Positions 9,087 to 18,187 of a DNA stretch of 64,000 bases are shown here, piece after piece. Each line of letters begins with the position of its first letter. The stretch's first letter is position 1. The stretch is from NCBI RefSeq assembly GCF_022836845.1, contig NZ_JAJNNZ010000018.1, forward strand, positions 1 to 64,000, read 5' to 3'. A program made the translations under genes and the position numbers. This DNA is from Vibrio gelatinilyticus (GTDB taxonomy: Bacteria; Pseudomonadota; Gammaproteobacteria; Enterobacterales; Vibrionaceae). The notes under the pieces were generated by a model. It worked only from the letters and a program-made list of their open reading frames with translations. It was not told where the DNA came from and did no database searches.

Positions 9087-9110
9087 TAATGAATGAACGT
9101 TCATTCATTA
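9087..9110. promoter_or_regulatory. TetR-type operator, 24-bp perfect palindrome
   Basis: Two 12-bp halves, TAATGAATGAAC and its exact complement, meet at the centre with no spacer. TGAATGAACGTTCATTCA-type palindromes are the classical operators of AcrR/TetR efflux repressors. It lies 16-39 bp upstream of the repressor start, where bound protein would block the tetR-MFP-RND operon. Confidence 0.85.
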
Positions 9111-9246
9111 TAGGGAAAAACTCGAGCATTTATACAAATATAGTTATCAATTTGCTTAAGAAGCAAAAAAAACACCCCGGCATGGTATTCGAAGCGATCG
9201 CGATCTATTATGTGCTCGTTCAAAAAAGCAGAAGTGTGAGCGCATT

Positions 9247-11265
9247 ATGAAGCTGAATCCCCAGCAAGATGAAGCCGTCAAATATGTATCAGGACCGTGT
9301 CTAGTCCTCGCGGGTGCGGGCTCGGGTAAAACCAGGGTTATCACTAACAAGATAGCCTACTTAGTTCAGCAGTGTGGCTATAAAGCCAGAAATATTGCTG
9401 CGGTAACTTTTACTAACAAAGCGGCGCGCGAGATGAAAGAGCGTGTTGGACAAACCCTAGGAAAAGCAGAGTCTAAAGGTTTGATGGTATCTACGTTCCA
9501 TACAATGGGCCTTAATATCATTCGACGTGAATATAAAGCGCTTGGCCTCAAAGCGGGCTTTTCGCTTTTTGACGACCAGGATCAAATGGCGCTGCTAAAA
9601 GAGCTCACAGAGCAGCAGCTTGATGGTGACAAGGATTTACTCAGACAGCTCCTAAGCTCGATTTCCAATTGGAAAAACGACATGCTTTCACCAGATACCG
9701 TGAAAGCCAGAGCACACTCTGAACAAGAACAGCTGTTTGCATTCTGTTTTGAAATGTATCAAACGCAGATGAAAGCTTATAACGCGCTCGATTTTGATGA
9801 TCTCATTGCGCTGCCAGTGATGCTGCTCAAGCAAAATGAAGACGTTCGTCAACGCTGGCAAAATCGCATTCGCTACTTGCTGGTGGATGAATATCAAGAC
9901 ACCAACACCAGTCAGTATGAATTAGTGAAGCTTCTGGTAGGGGAAAGGGCTCGTCTTACCGTGGTGGGTGATGATGACCAATCGATCTACTCGTGGCGTG
10001 GAGCCAAACCACAGAACTTAGTGTTGTTGAGTCAAGACTTCCCACAGTTACGAGTTATTAAGCTTGAGCAAAACTACCGCTCGACCTCAAGGATCTTAAG
10101 AGCGGCCAATATACTGATTGATAACAACCCACACGTATTCGAAAAGAAACTTTTCTCCGAAATCCCTGATGGTGAGAAGGTTAAAGTACTTACCGCTAAA
10201 AATGAAGAGCACGAAGCGGAGCGTGTCACGGGAGAGTTGATTGCCCATCGCTTTTTAAATCGTACCGACTATCGAGGTTACGCCATTCTTTATCGTGGTA
10301 ACCATCAATCGAGGTTGATAGAAAAAGCGCTCATGCAAAACCGAGTACCTTACAAAATATCAGGTGGGACCTCATTTTTTGCTCGAGCCGAAATCAAAGA
10401 CATCATGGCCTACTTGAGAGTGCTCGTGAACCCTGATGATGACAATGCCTTTTTGCGTATTGTAAATACACCGCGGCGAGAAATTGGTCCTGCTACTTTA
10501 GAAAAGCTGGGTAGCTATGCCAACATGCGTGGTAAAAGCTTATTTGAAGCGAGCTTTGAATTGGGTTTAGAGCAGCACCTCACTGGGCGCGGGCTAGAAA
10601 ACTTACGACGCTTTACTCAGTGGGTTGTGACGATAGGTGACAACGCTGAGCGTGGTAATACTGTCGAAGCGGTTCGCTCGTTGGTGCGTGATATCAATTA
10701 TGAAGACTGGTTGTACGAAACATCATCGAGCGCTAAGGCCGCTGAAATGCGCATGAAGAATGTATCGGATCTTTATTCTTGGATTGTCGCCGACCTTGAA
10801 GGAGATAATTATGATAAAGAAGAGAAGAACCTTAAAGAGGTGGTTCAGCGATTAACTCTGCGAGACATGATGGAGCGTGGAGAAGATGAGGATGATAGCG
10901 ATGCGGTGCAACTGATGACCCTGCACTCCTCAAAAGGTCTCGAATTTCCCTATGTTTACCTAATCGGGGCTGAAGAGGGTATTCTTCCGCATCAAACTAG
11001 TATCGATGAAGATAATGTGGAAGAAGAGCGGCGCTTGATGTATGTGGGGATAACACGCGCACAAAAAGAGCTGACTTTCACTATGTGCAAAGAGCGACGT
11101 CAATTTGGTGAGCTCATCAAACCTCAGCAAAGTCGATTTTTGGATGAACTGCCCTATGACGATGTGGAATGGGAGCGAGTGAAAAAAGTGGTTTCTGCTG
11201 AAGAGAGAATGCAAAAAGGCCAGGCGCATATCGCCAATCTACGTGCAATGTTTGACAAGAAATAA
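9247..11265 (+). CDS. rep: ATP-dependent DNA helicase Rep
   Basis: A 672-residue superfamily 1 3'-5' helicase that helps replication forks pass obstacles (E. coli Rep 673). The motifs appear in order: LAGAGSGKTR (Walker A, residues about 20-29), TFTNKAAREMKER (Ia), LVDEYQDTN (II), VVGDDDQSIYSWRGA (III), LEQNYRS (IV), MTLHSSKGLEF (V) and YVGITRAQ (VI). The MKLNPQQDEAV start is canonical. It is transcribed away from the efflux operon and converges on the cytochrome c5 gene. Confidence 0.97.
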   Translation: MKLNPQQDEAVKYVSGPCLVLAGAGSGKTRVITNKIAYLVQQCGYKARNIAAVTFTNKAAREMKERVGQTLGKAESKGLMVSTFHTMGLNIIRREYKALGLKAGFSLFDDQDQMALLKELTEQQLDGDKDLLRQLLSSISNWKNDMLSPDTVKARAHSEQEQLFAFCFEMYQTQMKAYNALDFDDLIALPVMLLKQNEDVRQRWQNRIRYLLVDEYQDTNTSQYELVKLLVGERARLTVVGDDDQSIYSWRGAKPQNLVLLSQDFPQLRVIKLEQNYRSTSRILRAANILIDNNPHVFEKKLFSEIPDGEKVKVLTAKNEEHEAERVTGELIAHRFLNRTDYRGYAILYRGNHQSRLIEKALMQNRVPYKISGGTSFFARAEIKDIMAYLRVLVNPDDDNAFLRIVNTPRREIGPATLEKLGSYANMRGKSLFEASFELGLEQHLTGRGLENLRRFTQWVVTIGDNAERGNTVEAVRSLVRDINYEDWLYETSSSAKAAEMRMKNVSDLYSWIVADLEGDNYDKEEKNLKEVVQRLTLRDMMERGEDEDDSDAVQLMTLHSSKGLEFPYVYLIGAEEGILPHQTSIDEDNVEEERRLMYVGITRAQKELTFTMCKERRQFGELIKPQQSRFLDELPYDDVEWERVKKVVSAEERMQKGQAHIANLRAMFDKK

Positions 11266-11287
11266 CAAAGCACGGGACAGCAGCAAC

Positions 11288-11320
11288 AAAAAAGGCTTAC
11301 CGTGAGAGGTAAGCCTTTTT
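11288..11320. terminator. Bidirectional terminator rep/cytochrome c5
   Basis: AAAGGCTTACC and GGTAAGCCTTT form an 11-bp stem with A and T tails on both sides, between converging genes. Confidence 0.9.
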
Positions 11321-11334
11321 CTTATCGAAATTTA

Positions 11335-11748
11335 TTACAGACCTGCAATCATATGTTCAATTGCTGCTACGATTTCGTCGTCAGAGCAATCCATACAAGA
11401 GCCTTTTGCTGGCATAGCATTGAAGCCATTAATCGCGTGATCTGCCAATACATCTTTACCTTGAGCAATACGAGGAGCCCAATCGGCAGCATCACCAGTC
11501 TTTGGTGCTCCGCTTACACCGCTCGAGTGACAAGCAGTACAGAACATACCGTAAACAGCCTTACCGTCACGTGGACCCGTAGGTTCAGCAGCAACAGGCT
11601 CACTGCCTGCTAAATAGACATTACCGACAGGTTTGATGCGTTCAGCTATCGCATCATATTCTTCTGGGCTAACATTTGCTGCTACAGAAGCAGTAGAAAA
11701 CGTTAGTGCAGCGAACAACACAGTTAACATTCGTTGAGACATATCCAT
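11335..11748 (-). CDS. Cytochrome c5
   Basis: A 137-residue periplasmic c-type cytochrome, an electron carrier. The N-terminal signal peptide MDMSQRMLTVLFAALTF ends near SVAA. A single haem-binding CTACH and a distal methionine in GFNAMPAKGSCMDCSD are present; the second cysteine pair (CMDC) is typical of cytochrome c5. The start at MDMSQ is preferred over an ATG seven codons upstream because of a GTGAG box. It follows rep, as in other vibrios to my recollection. Confidence 0.92.
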   Translation of the reverse strand: MDMSQRMLTVLFAALTFSTASVAANVSPEEYDAIAERIKPVGNVYLAGSEPVAAEPTGPRDGKAVYGMFCTACHSSGVSGAPKTGDAADWAPRIAQGKDVLADHAINGFNAMPAKGSCMDCSDDEIVAAIEHMIAGL

Positions 11749-11992
11749 TAAACTCACTTCACAATCCAAGGGGCAAGTCGTCGCTCGCCAATTTATACGC
11801 TATTTATAGTCTTTTCTGATCTCACAGTGAACTGTTAAATCAATGTAAACGTTGGGTGATTATATCCTGTTAGGTTGTTGCAATAAACAACAACTTGTCA
11901 GCTTCACGGGGTTAATCACATCGTAAACCACACATTTATTGTCCCGAAGTGCCGAAAAAGCCAACAAACGATAAAAAAAGTTGAAAAAGTAC

Positions 11993-12021
11993 TTTACGAC
12001 ATAGTGTGATATACGTATTAT
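11993..12021 (+). promoter_or_regulatory. Putative promoter of the tRNA array
   Basis: TTTACG (11993-11998), 17 bp, TATTAT (12016-12021), followed by a GC-rich stretch (CCACTCCGCCG) of the kind found at stringently controlled tRNA promoters. The start would be near 12028, 15 nt before tRNA-Arg. Confidence 0.5.
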
Positions 12022-12042
12022 TCCACTCCGCCGATAGGGCAA

Positions 12043-12119
<77 letters not shown>

Positions 12120-12147
12120 TCCGGACAAAAATTGGCAAAGTATAATG

Positions 12148-12223
12148 GTGGCTATAGCTCAGTTGGTAGAGCCCTGGATTGTGATTCCGGTGGTCGCGAG
12201 TTCGAATCTCGTTAGCCACCCCA
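12148..12223 (+). tRNA. tRNA-His copy 1 (anticodon GTG)
   Basis: Starts GTGGCTA with the genome-encoded extra G typical of tRNA-His; the anticodon loop is TTGTGAT and CCA is encoded. Identical in sequence to copy 2 at 12411-12486. Confidence 0.97.
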
Positions 12224-12289
12224 TTATTTCGGTAACTTCGGTTTCCAGTCTTGATTTTTCGAGACGAAACGTTCTGAAAAGAACATTGT

Positions 12290-12366
<77 letters not shown>

Positions 12367-12410
12367 CTATTTCAGTTATCGTTGCTAACGGTAACAAAAC
12401 AAAATTTGTG

Positions 12411-12486
12411 GTGGCTATAGCTCAGTTGGTAGAGCCCTGGATTGTGATTCCGGTGGTCGCGAGTTCGAATCTCGTTAGCCACCCCA
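12411..12486 (+). tRNA. tRNA-His copy 2 (anticodon GTG)
   Basis: Same 76-nt sequence as copy 1, with encoded CCA. It belongs to the second His-Pro unit; the spacer before it does not resemble the one before copy 1. Confidence 0.97.
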
Positions 12487-12542
12487 TTTATTTTGGTAGC
12501 ATTGTGCTCCCTTTTGCGATTCTAGTCGTAATAAAATATTGT

Positions 12543-12619
<77 letters not shown>

Positions 12620-12627
12620 CCATTCGA

Positions 12628-12657
12628 AAGCCTCGTCGAAAGACGAGGCTTTTTTCG
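12628..12657 (+). terminator. Terminator of the tRNA array
   Basis: AGCCTCGTC-GAAA-GACGAGGCT is a 9-bp stem with a GNRA tetraloop, followed by a T-run. Confidence 0.92.
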
Positions 12658-12719
12658 TATATAGCTTTACAGGTTTTAGGGAAAGCGCATACGAGTCGAG
12701 GGCTGAATGGCCAGTCGCA

Positions 12720-12747
12720 TCGAATCCCTCTTCACCGACCACCATTC
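12720..12747 (+). repeat. 28-bp direct repeat, copy 2 (orphan tRNA-Pro 3' end)
   Basis: An exact copy of 12598-12625 not attached to a tRNA body: the bases to its left do not fold into a tRNA. It is either the scar of an unequal crossover or deletion within the tRNA array, or an att-like remnant of an element that used the tRNA-Pro 3' end. No integrase is present. Confidence 0.85.
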
Positions 12748-12749
12748 AA

Positions 12750-12779
12750 GGCCTTGTCGAAAGACGAGGTTTTTTTTCG
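12750..12779 (+). terminator. Second-copy terminator
   Basis: CCTTGTC-GAAA-GACGAGG followed by eight T; a diverged copy of the 12628-12657 terminator with a G-T pair in the stem. Confidence 0.85.
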
Positions 12780-12781
12780 TC

Positions 12782-13635
12782 TGAACGAAGATGAATTTGA
12801 CTAAGAAAGAGTCATTATTGGAGTCGGGGCTGGACGCCCAGTCGTTGAGAGTGAAACCTATGCCCCTTCTGCCATTGTAAAGATGATCGCTCTGACCGTA
12901 AGAGTCGTGCTATACAACACCATAACTATCGAACCTCTTGAACAAGCCGCCGATTAAACCCTGAGACTGTGTATCATCAATAAAGGACACTGGGCGGGAG
13001 GCATTCCACCGCTTACGGTGCCGTCGGGCTCGAACTTGAAAATCACACACTCTAGAAGCAAAACGGATCCATCGCCCATTCCTGTGTATTGATTGCGGCA
13101 GATAGTCAGAATTCGTCTACAGTTAGTGCTTAGTTTTGCGAGTGAATACTAATTCTTAGCGCTTTCTTTTGTGGAAACGAGAACGAAATTCTAATAAATG
13201 GGTAAAATTTGAAATATTTCAGTAGGGATATTAGTAGTAGATATAAACAAATGTAACGTGATTGTATGGTGGTTAATATTGTAATTGGCCTCTATCATGA
13301 ACGTAATTGCTATGTCTGTGACAATTGTCTGGTTTATTGGTCTGATGGCGATTGTGTTTAATTTATTATGTTTCTGTGGTGTTAAATTAATAGTGGAATA
13401 AGTATTCTAGCGTCTCTAGTTATTAATTTGGCTTAACTCTCTTTTTTTAGGTAGAAATATCCCCTATGGTGTGGGTTTTATGGGTTTATAATCCGTTCGT
13501 GAAATTGTTTTACCAACTACTATATGTAGATGTTATGCATAAATATTTACTGAAGCTGCTTTAGATTGGTTCTATTTCGAATTTTTATCCTATTTTTGTT
13601 GCTTTTCTGTGAAAGATTTGCCAAATTGATGCCCT
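12782..13635. other. AT-rich intergenic region without a recognisable gene
   Basis: About 850 bases. The first part contains GGGGCTGGACGCCCAGTCG (12826-12844), resembling 12699-12717, and a small hairpin CACCG-CTTA-CGGTG near 13007-13020. From about 13140 on it is strongly AT-rich. I see no convincing open frame with a ribosome-binding site, no tRNA and no long repeat. A horizontally acquired remnant, a nucleoid-protein-bound regulatory region or an unrecognised small RNA would all fit. Confidence 0.5.
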
Positions 13636-13641
13636 TATAAT
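13618..13641 (+). promoter_or_regulatory. Possible promoter of the peptide-transporter operon
   Basis: A consensus -10 TATAAT lies at 13636-13641, 84 bp before the first gene. TTGCCA at 13618 is too close (12 bp) to be its -35, so activator help is likely. Confidence 0.35.
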
Positions 13642-13724
13642 TAGTCAGTAGAAAATGCTGCCTAAGAATGGAATCAATTTTGCAGACAGGGGCAGAAAGC
13701 TGCCAAAGCAGTAGAGGTCTGGTA

Positions 13725-15440
13725 ATGTCATTATTAGAAGTAAAAAATCTTCGTATCGAATATCCGTCACGTCATGGGGTACATGCCGCGGTTAAATCTT
13801 TGTCGTTCAATATTGAGCGCGGTGAAATAGTTGGCGTAGTCGGAGAGTCAGGTGCAGGTAAATCCACAGTAGGTAACGCCGTTATCGACTTGCTAAGCCC
13901 TCCAGGGCGTATCGCTAGCGGTGACGTTTACCTAGATGGTGAAATAGTTTCTGGTCTTTCTCCAGAGCAAATGCGCCGAGTACGAGGCTCCAAAATTGGG
14001 TTTATTTTCCAAGATCCAATGACCTCTCTTAATCCTCTTTTTACTGTTGAGCACCAACTGAAAGAAACGATTCATGCCAACATGAAGGTTTCTGATGAAG
14101 AGGCATATCAGCGTTCGCTTTCGCTGATGAAGCAGGTAGGGATACCTCAACCGGAAAACCGCCTAAAACAATATCCTCACCAATTCTCAGGTGGTATGCG
14201 TCAGCGTGTGGTGATTGCCATCGCACTGGCTGGTGAACCCGATCTTATTATCGCCGATGAACCGACTACCGCACTTGATGTTTCCATTCAAGATCAAATT
14301 CTAACTTTGATTCGTGATTTGTGTATTGAAAAAAATGTTGGCTGCATGTTGGTGACGCACGATATGGGTGTGGTATCAAACGTAACAGACCGCGTTGCGG
14401 TGATGTATCGAGGCGATCTGGTTGAGTTTGGTCCAACAGCAAAAGTATTGGGCGAACCTGACCACCCTTATACCCATAGCTTAATTTCTGCGGTACCTCG
14501 TTCAGACCGTAAACTTGATCGTTTCCCATTGGTGAGTTACATCGAAGAAGCGCACGAGATGGAACCATTGGACGTGAAGAACCACTGGTTGGGTCAAAGT
14601 CAGGATCAGCGTGAATACACCGGTCCACTGCTCAATGTTGAGAACGTTAATCTTCGTTTTGTTACCAAGGATTCTTTGTTTGAAAGCCGTCGTGAGTTTG
14701 TACAAGCATCAAACAATGTAAGCTTTGAAGTTCATGAGGGTGAGACCTTTGGTTTAGTGGGTGAATCAGGCTCTGGTAAGTCAACGATCGCTCGCGTCAT
14801 CGCAGGCCTTTATGCACCTAACTCTGGTAAGGTGACATTTGAAGGCATCGATCTGACGTCATTGAAGTCGGAAAAAGAGCGTCGTCCAATTCGTCGTCAA
14901 ATGCAGATGGTGTTCCAAAACCCTTATACGTCAATGAACCCGCGTATGAAGATCTTCGATATCATCGCAGAGCCAATTCGTTTCCATAAGCTGACTCGCA
15001 ATGAATCGGAAACACAGCAGATTGTGAATGATTTGCTTGACCATGTTGGTTTGGGTCGCATGGCTGGGGTTAAATACCCACATGAATTCTCAGGTGGTCA
15101 GCGTCAACGTATTTCTATCGCTCGAGCGTTAGCGACTCGTCCACGCTTGCTTATTTGTGATGAGCCTACGTCTGCACTCGATGTATCGGTTCAAGCTCAG
15201 ATCTTGAACTTATTGAAAGATTTACAACAAGAATTGAATCTCACCATGTTGTTCATCAGTCACGATTTGCCTGTTATTCGCCAAATGTGTGACCGTGTAG
15301 GTGTGATGCAGATGGGTACGCTACTTGAAGTCGCACCTACTGAACAGTTATTTACTGATCCACAACACGAGTACAGTAAGCAACTGATTTCTCTGATGCC
15401 TGAATTTACGGGTTTAAGAGAAGAAATAAAAACGGCTTAA
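13725..15440 (+). CDS. Peptide ABC transporter, fused double ATPase
   Basis: A 571-residue protein holding two complete ABC domains in one chain, equivalent to a DppD-DppF or OppD-OppF fusion (GsiA type). Domain 1: Walker A GESGAGKST, signature FSGGMRQRV, Walker B LIIADEPT. Domain 2: GESGSGKST, FSGGQRQRI, LLICDEPT. Each is followed by the family's oligopeptide-type C-terminal extension. The start at MSLLEVKNL has an AGAGG box; an ATG 19 codons upstream lacks one. First of four co-oriented genes forming an importer for peptides or similar small molecules; the substrate cannot be read from the sequence. Confidence 0.93.
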   Translation: MSLLEVKNLRIEYPSRHGVHAAVKSLSFNIERGEIVGVVGESGAGKSTVGNAVIDLLSPPGRIASGDVYLDGEIVSGLSPEQMRRVRGSKIGFIFQDPMTSLNPLFTVEHQLKETIHANMKVSDEEAYQRSLSLMKQVGIPQPENRLKQYPHQFSGGMRQRVVIAIALAGEPDLIIADEPTTALDVSIQDQILTLIRDLCIEKNVGCMLVTHDMGVVSNVTDRVAVMYRGDLVEFGPTAKVLGEPDHPYTHSLISAVPRSDRKLDRFPLVSYIEEAHEMEPLDVKNHWLGQSQDQREYTGPLLNVENVNLRFVTKDSLFESRREFVQASNNVSFEVHEGETFGLVGESGSGKSTIARVIAGLYAPNSGKVTFEGIDLTSLKSEKERRPIRRQMQMVFQNPYTSMNPRMKIFDIIAEPIRFHKLTRNESETQQIVNDLLDHVGLGRMAGVKYPHEFSGGQRQRISIARALATRPRLLICDEPTSALDVSVQAQILNLLKDLQQELNLTMLFISHDLPVIRQMCDRVGVMQMGTLLEVAPTEQLFTDPQHEYSKQLISLMPEFTGLREEIKTA

Positions 15441-15495
15441 GTCGTTACATAATTGAGCCTAATCAAGCTCGAAAACAGAAGCAAACACAACAAAA

Positions 15496-15509
15496 GGGGT
15501 GAAATCCCC
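15496..15509 (+). promoter_or_regulatory. Small hairpin before the binding-protein ribosome site
   Basis: GGGG-TGAAAT-CCCC lies six bases before the AAGGAG box of the solute-binding-protein gene and may influence mRNA stability or initiation. Confidence 0.35.
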
Positions 15510-15528
15510 GCATGAAGGAGTTATGCAA

Positions 15529-17082
15529 ATGAAAACCATGAAAAGCAAACTAGCTGTAGCTTTGATGGCTGCAGGTCTAAGCTTAAGTGCAGCAGCCGCA
15601 GACATTACCGTCGCGTATGACGCAGATCCAGTGACTCTAGACCCGCATGAGCAGCTATCTGGTGGCGTGATGCAAATGTCACACATGGTATTTGATCCAC
15701 TCATCCGTTTTAACAAAGACATGGAGTTTGAGCCTCGCTTAGCTGAGTCTTGGGAACGTGTTGATAACGAAACAATGCGTTTTAGTCTGCGTAAAGGTGT
15801 TAAATTCCACTCTGGTAACGATCTAACGGCAGATGACGTAGTTTGGACATTCGCTCGTTTGAAAAAGTCGGCTGACTACAAAGGTATTTTTGCACCGCTT
15901 GTGTCACTAACGAAAGTGGATTCTCACACTATCGAAATCAAAACAGACGGTACATACCCTCTAATCGAAAACGTAGCAACGTACATCTTCCCAATGGACA
16001 GCAAGTTCTACTCTGGCCAAACGGCAGAAGGTAAAGACAAGGGTGAGATCGTTAAGCACGGTAACTCTTTTGCTTCAACTAACGTTTCTGGTACAGGCCC
16101 GTTCACTATCACAGCACGTGAGCAAGGCATCAAAGTACAATTCGAACGTTTTGACGGTTATTGGGATTCAGCGTCAAAAGGTAACGTTGACAAGCTAACT
16201 TTGGTTCCAATCAAAGAAGCGGCTACTCGTGTTGCTGCGCTACTTTCTGGCGACGTAGACATGATTGCTCCTGTGGCTCCAAACGACTACCAGCGTGTTA
16301 AGAGTGCAAGCAATATTGATCTTTTCACAATGCCGGGTACGCGTGTAATCACGTTCCAAATGAACCAAAACAGCAATGAAGCTCTTAAAGATGTTCGCGT
16401 TCGTCAAGCGATTGTTCATGCAATCAACAACGAAGGTATCGCTAAGAAGATCATGAAAGGCGCTGCGACTCCAGCTGGCCAGCAAAGCCCAGTGGGTTAT
16501 GCAGGTTACGATGAGAAGCTGTCTCCTCGTTACGATCTGAAAAAAGCGAAAGAGTTGATGAAAGAAGCAGGTTACGCTGACGGCTTTACGCTAACAATGA
16601 TGGCGCCTAACAACCGTTACGTTAACGATGCGAAAATCGCACAGGCTTCTGCCGCAATGCTTTCTAAGATCGGCATTAAAGTTGACCTTAAAACTATGCC
16701 AAAAGCACAGTACTGGCCAGAGTTTGATAAGTGTGCAGCAGACATGATGATGATCGGCTGGCACCCAGATACTGAAGATTCTGCCAACTTCACTGAGTTC
16801 CTAACGATGACTCGTGATGAAACGACAGGCAAAGGTCAATACAACTGTGGTCACTACTCTAATCCAGCAGTGGATGAGCTAGTTAATGCTTCAAACACTG
16901 AAACGGATCTGACGAAACGTAACGCGATGCTTAAGCAAGTAGAAGCAACGCTTTATGATGAAGCAGCATTTGTTCCTCTGCATTGGCAAGATCCATCGTG
17001 GGCTGCGAAGTCTAACGTTGAGATTAGTCCAATCATCAACGGTATGAACTTCCCATACTTTGGTGACCTAGTAGTTAAATAA
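15529..17082 (+). CDS. Periplasmic peptide-binding protein (SBP family 5)
   Basis: A 517-residue binding protein of the DppA/OppA class. The signal peptide MKTMKSKLAVALMAAGLSLS ends near SAAAADI. The mature part shows the family 5 pattern (YDADPVTLDPHEQL, LAESWE, MRFSLRKGVKFHSG, DVVWTFARL). The start at 15529 is placed 8 nt after AAGGAG; an ATG two codons upstream is only 2 nt from it. It is preceded by the ATPase gene and followed by a strong hairpin and two permease genes, consistent with higher expression of the binding protein. Confidence 0.93.
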   Translation: MKTMKSKLAVALMAAGLSLSAAAADITVAYDADPVTLDPHEQLSGGVMQMSHMVFDPLIRFNKDMEFEPRLAESWERVDNETMRFSLRKGVKFHSGNDLTADDVVWTFARLKKSADYKGIFAPLVSLTKVDSHTIEIKTDGTYPLIENVATYIFPMDSKFYSGQTAEGKDKGEIVKHGNSFASTNVSGTGPFTITAREQGIKVQFERFDGYWDSASKGNVDKLTLVPIKEAATRVAALLSGDVDMIAPVAPNDYQRVKSASNIDLFTMPGTRVITFQMNQNSNEALKDVRVRQAIVHAINNEGIAKKIMKGAATPAGQQSPVGYAGYDEKLSPRYDLKKAKELMKEAGYADGFTLTMMAPNNRYVNDAKIAQASAAMLSKIGIKVDLKTMPKAQYWPEFDKCAADMMMIGWHPDTEDSANFTEFLTMTRDETTGKGQYNCGHYSNPAVDELVNASNTETDLTKRNAMLKQVEATLYDEAAFVPLHWQDPSWAAKSNVEISPIINGMNFPYFGDLVVK

Positions 17083-17116
17083 TTTCAATTTGAGTTTCAA
17101 TTGAAATAATACGTAT

Positions 17117-17149
17117 TGTGCTCAGCTTTGTTCAGTCGGGCTGAGCACA
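17117..17149 (+). terminator. Intercistronic hairpin after the binding-protein gene
   Basis: TGTGCTCAGC and GCTGAGCACA form a 10-bp perfect stem around a 13-nt loop, followed by a short TTTT. It probably causes partial termination or protects the upstream mRNA, separating abundant binding protein from scarce permeases. Confidence 0.65.
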
Positions 17150-17207
17150 TTTTAAGACTGAATAACATTTGTTTGTTATGAGTAATGGATAGTTTAAGGG
17201 GCAAGGG

Positions 17208-18185
17208 ATGTTTTCGTTTCTGGTCAAGCGCCTGTTTCAGGCAATGGTAGTAATGTTTGTGATCAGTTTGGTGGCATTTGCCATTCAGGATAACCTGGGT
17301 GATCCATTGCGTGAAATGGTTGGTCAATCGGTATCAGAAGCCGAGCGCCAAGCTATGCGTGATGAGATGGGCCTCAACGATCCATTCATGACGAAATACG
17401 CACGCTTTCTAAGCAGTGCGGTTCAAGGTGATTTAGGTCAATCCTATTTCTTCAAGCGTCCAGCTGTTGACGTGATTTTAGATAAGTTAGTTGCCACACT
17501 AGAACTGGTGTTTGGTGCAACACTCATCATTATTTGTATGTCCATCCCACTAGGGGTGTACTCAGCTATTAACCCAAAAAGCTTTTTCACCAAAGTCGTG
17601 ATGGCGGGTAGTAGCGTTGGTATTTCGATTCCTGTCTTCTTGACAGCGATTATGTTGATGTACGTTTTCTCTATCGAGCTAGGTTGGTTCCCGTCGTACG
17701 GACGCGGTGAAACAGCGAATATTTTGGGATGGGATTCTGGTTTCTTCACACTTGATGGTTTAGCACACTTGGTGCTGCCATGTATTGCACTGGCGTCAAT
17801 CATGTTGCCACTGTTCATTCGTCTAGTGCGCTCTGAAATGCTCGAAGTACTCAGCTCGGAATACATCAAATTTGCCAAGGCAAAAGGTTTACCTCTTCGT
17901 AAGATTTATTATCAACATGCTCTTAAGAACACCATGCTGCCTGTATTGACAGTCGGTGGTGTACAGATTGGTACCATGGTCGCATACACTATTTTGACTG
18001 AAACAGTCTTTCAGTGGCCAGGTACAGGCTCGCTTTTCCTTGAAGCGATTAACCGTGTAGATACGCCACTGATTACCGCATATGTCATCTTTGTGGGGCT
18101 TATCTTTGTTGTTACAAACACGATTGTTGATTTGATGTATGGCGTCATCAACCCAACGGTTAATCTTACAGGTAAAGGAGCGTAA
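17208..18185 (+). CDS. Peptide ABC transporter permease 1 (DppB-like)
   Basis: A 325-residue inner-membrane permease. It opens MFSFLVKRLFQAMVVMFVIS, the DppB/OppB N-terminal helix, and has about six membrane segments. The ABC-coupling EAA-like loop reads YIKFAKAKGLPLRKIYYQHALKN. The ATG follows GGGGCAAGGG. It pairs with the permease starting 2 bases after its stop codon. Confidence 0.93.
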   Translation: MFSFLVKRLFQAMVVMFVISLVAFAIQDNLGDPLREMVGQSVSEAERQAMRDEMGLNDPFMTKYARFLSSAVQGDLGQSYFFKRPAVDVILDKLVATLELVFGATLIIICMSIPLGVYSAINPKSFFTKVVMAGSSVGISIPVFLTAIMLMYVFSIELGWFPSYGRGETANILGWDSGFFTLDGLAHLVLPCIALASIMLPLFIRLVRSEMLEVLSSEYIKFAKAKGLPLRKIYYQHALKNTMLPVLTVGGVQIGTMVAYTILTETVFQWPGTGSLFLEAINRVDTPLITAYVIFVGLIFVVTNTIVDLMYGVINPTVNLTGKGA

Positions 18186-18187
18186 TC

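Noticed and set aside
9072..9104. Longer TetR protein starting at 9104
   Set aside because: Its start codon lies inside the 24-bp operator palindrome and lacks a ribosome site; MTDNT at 9071 has one.
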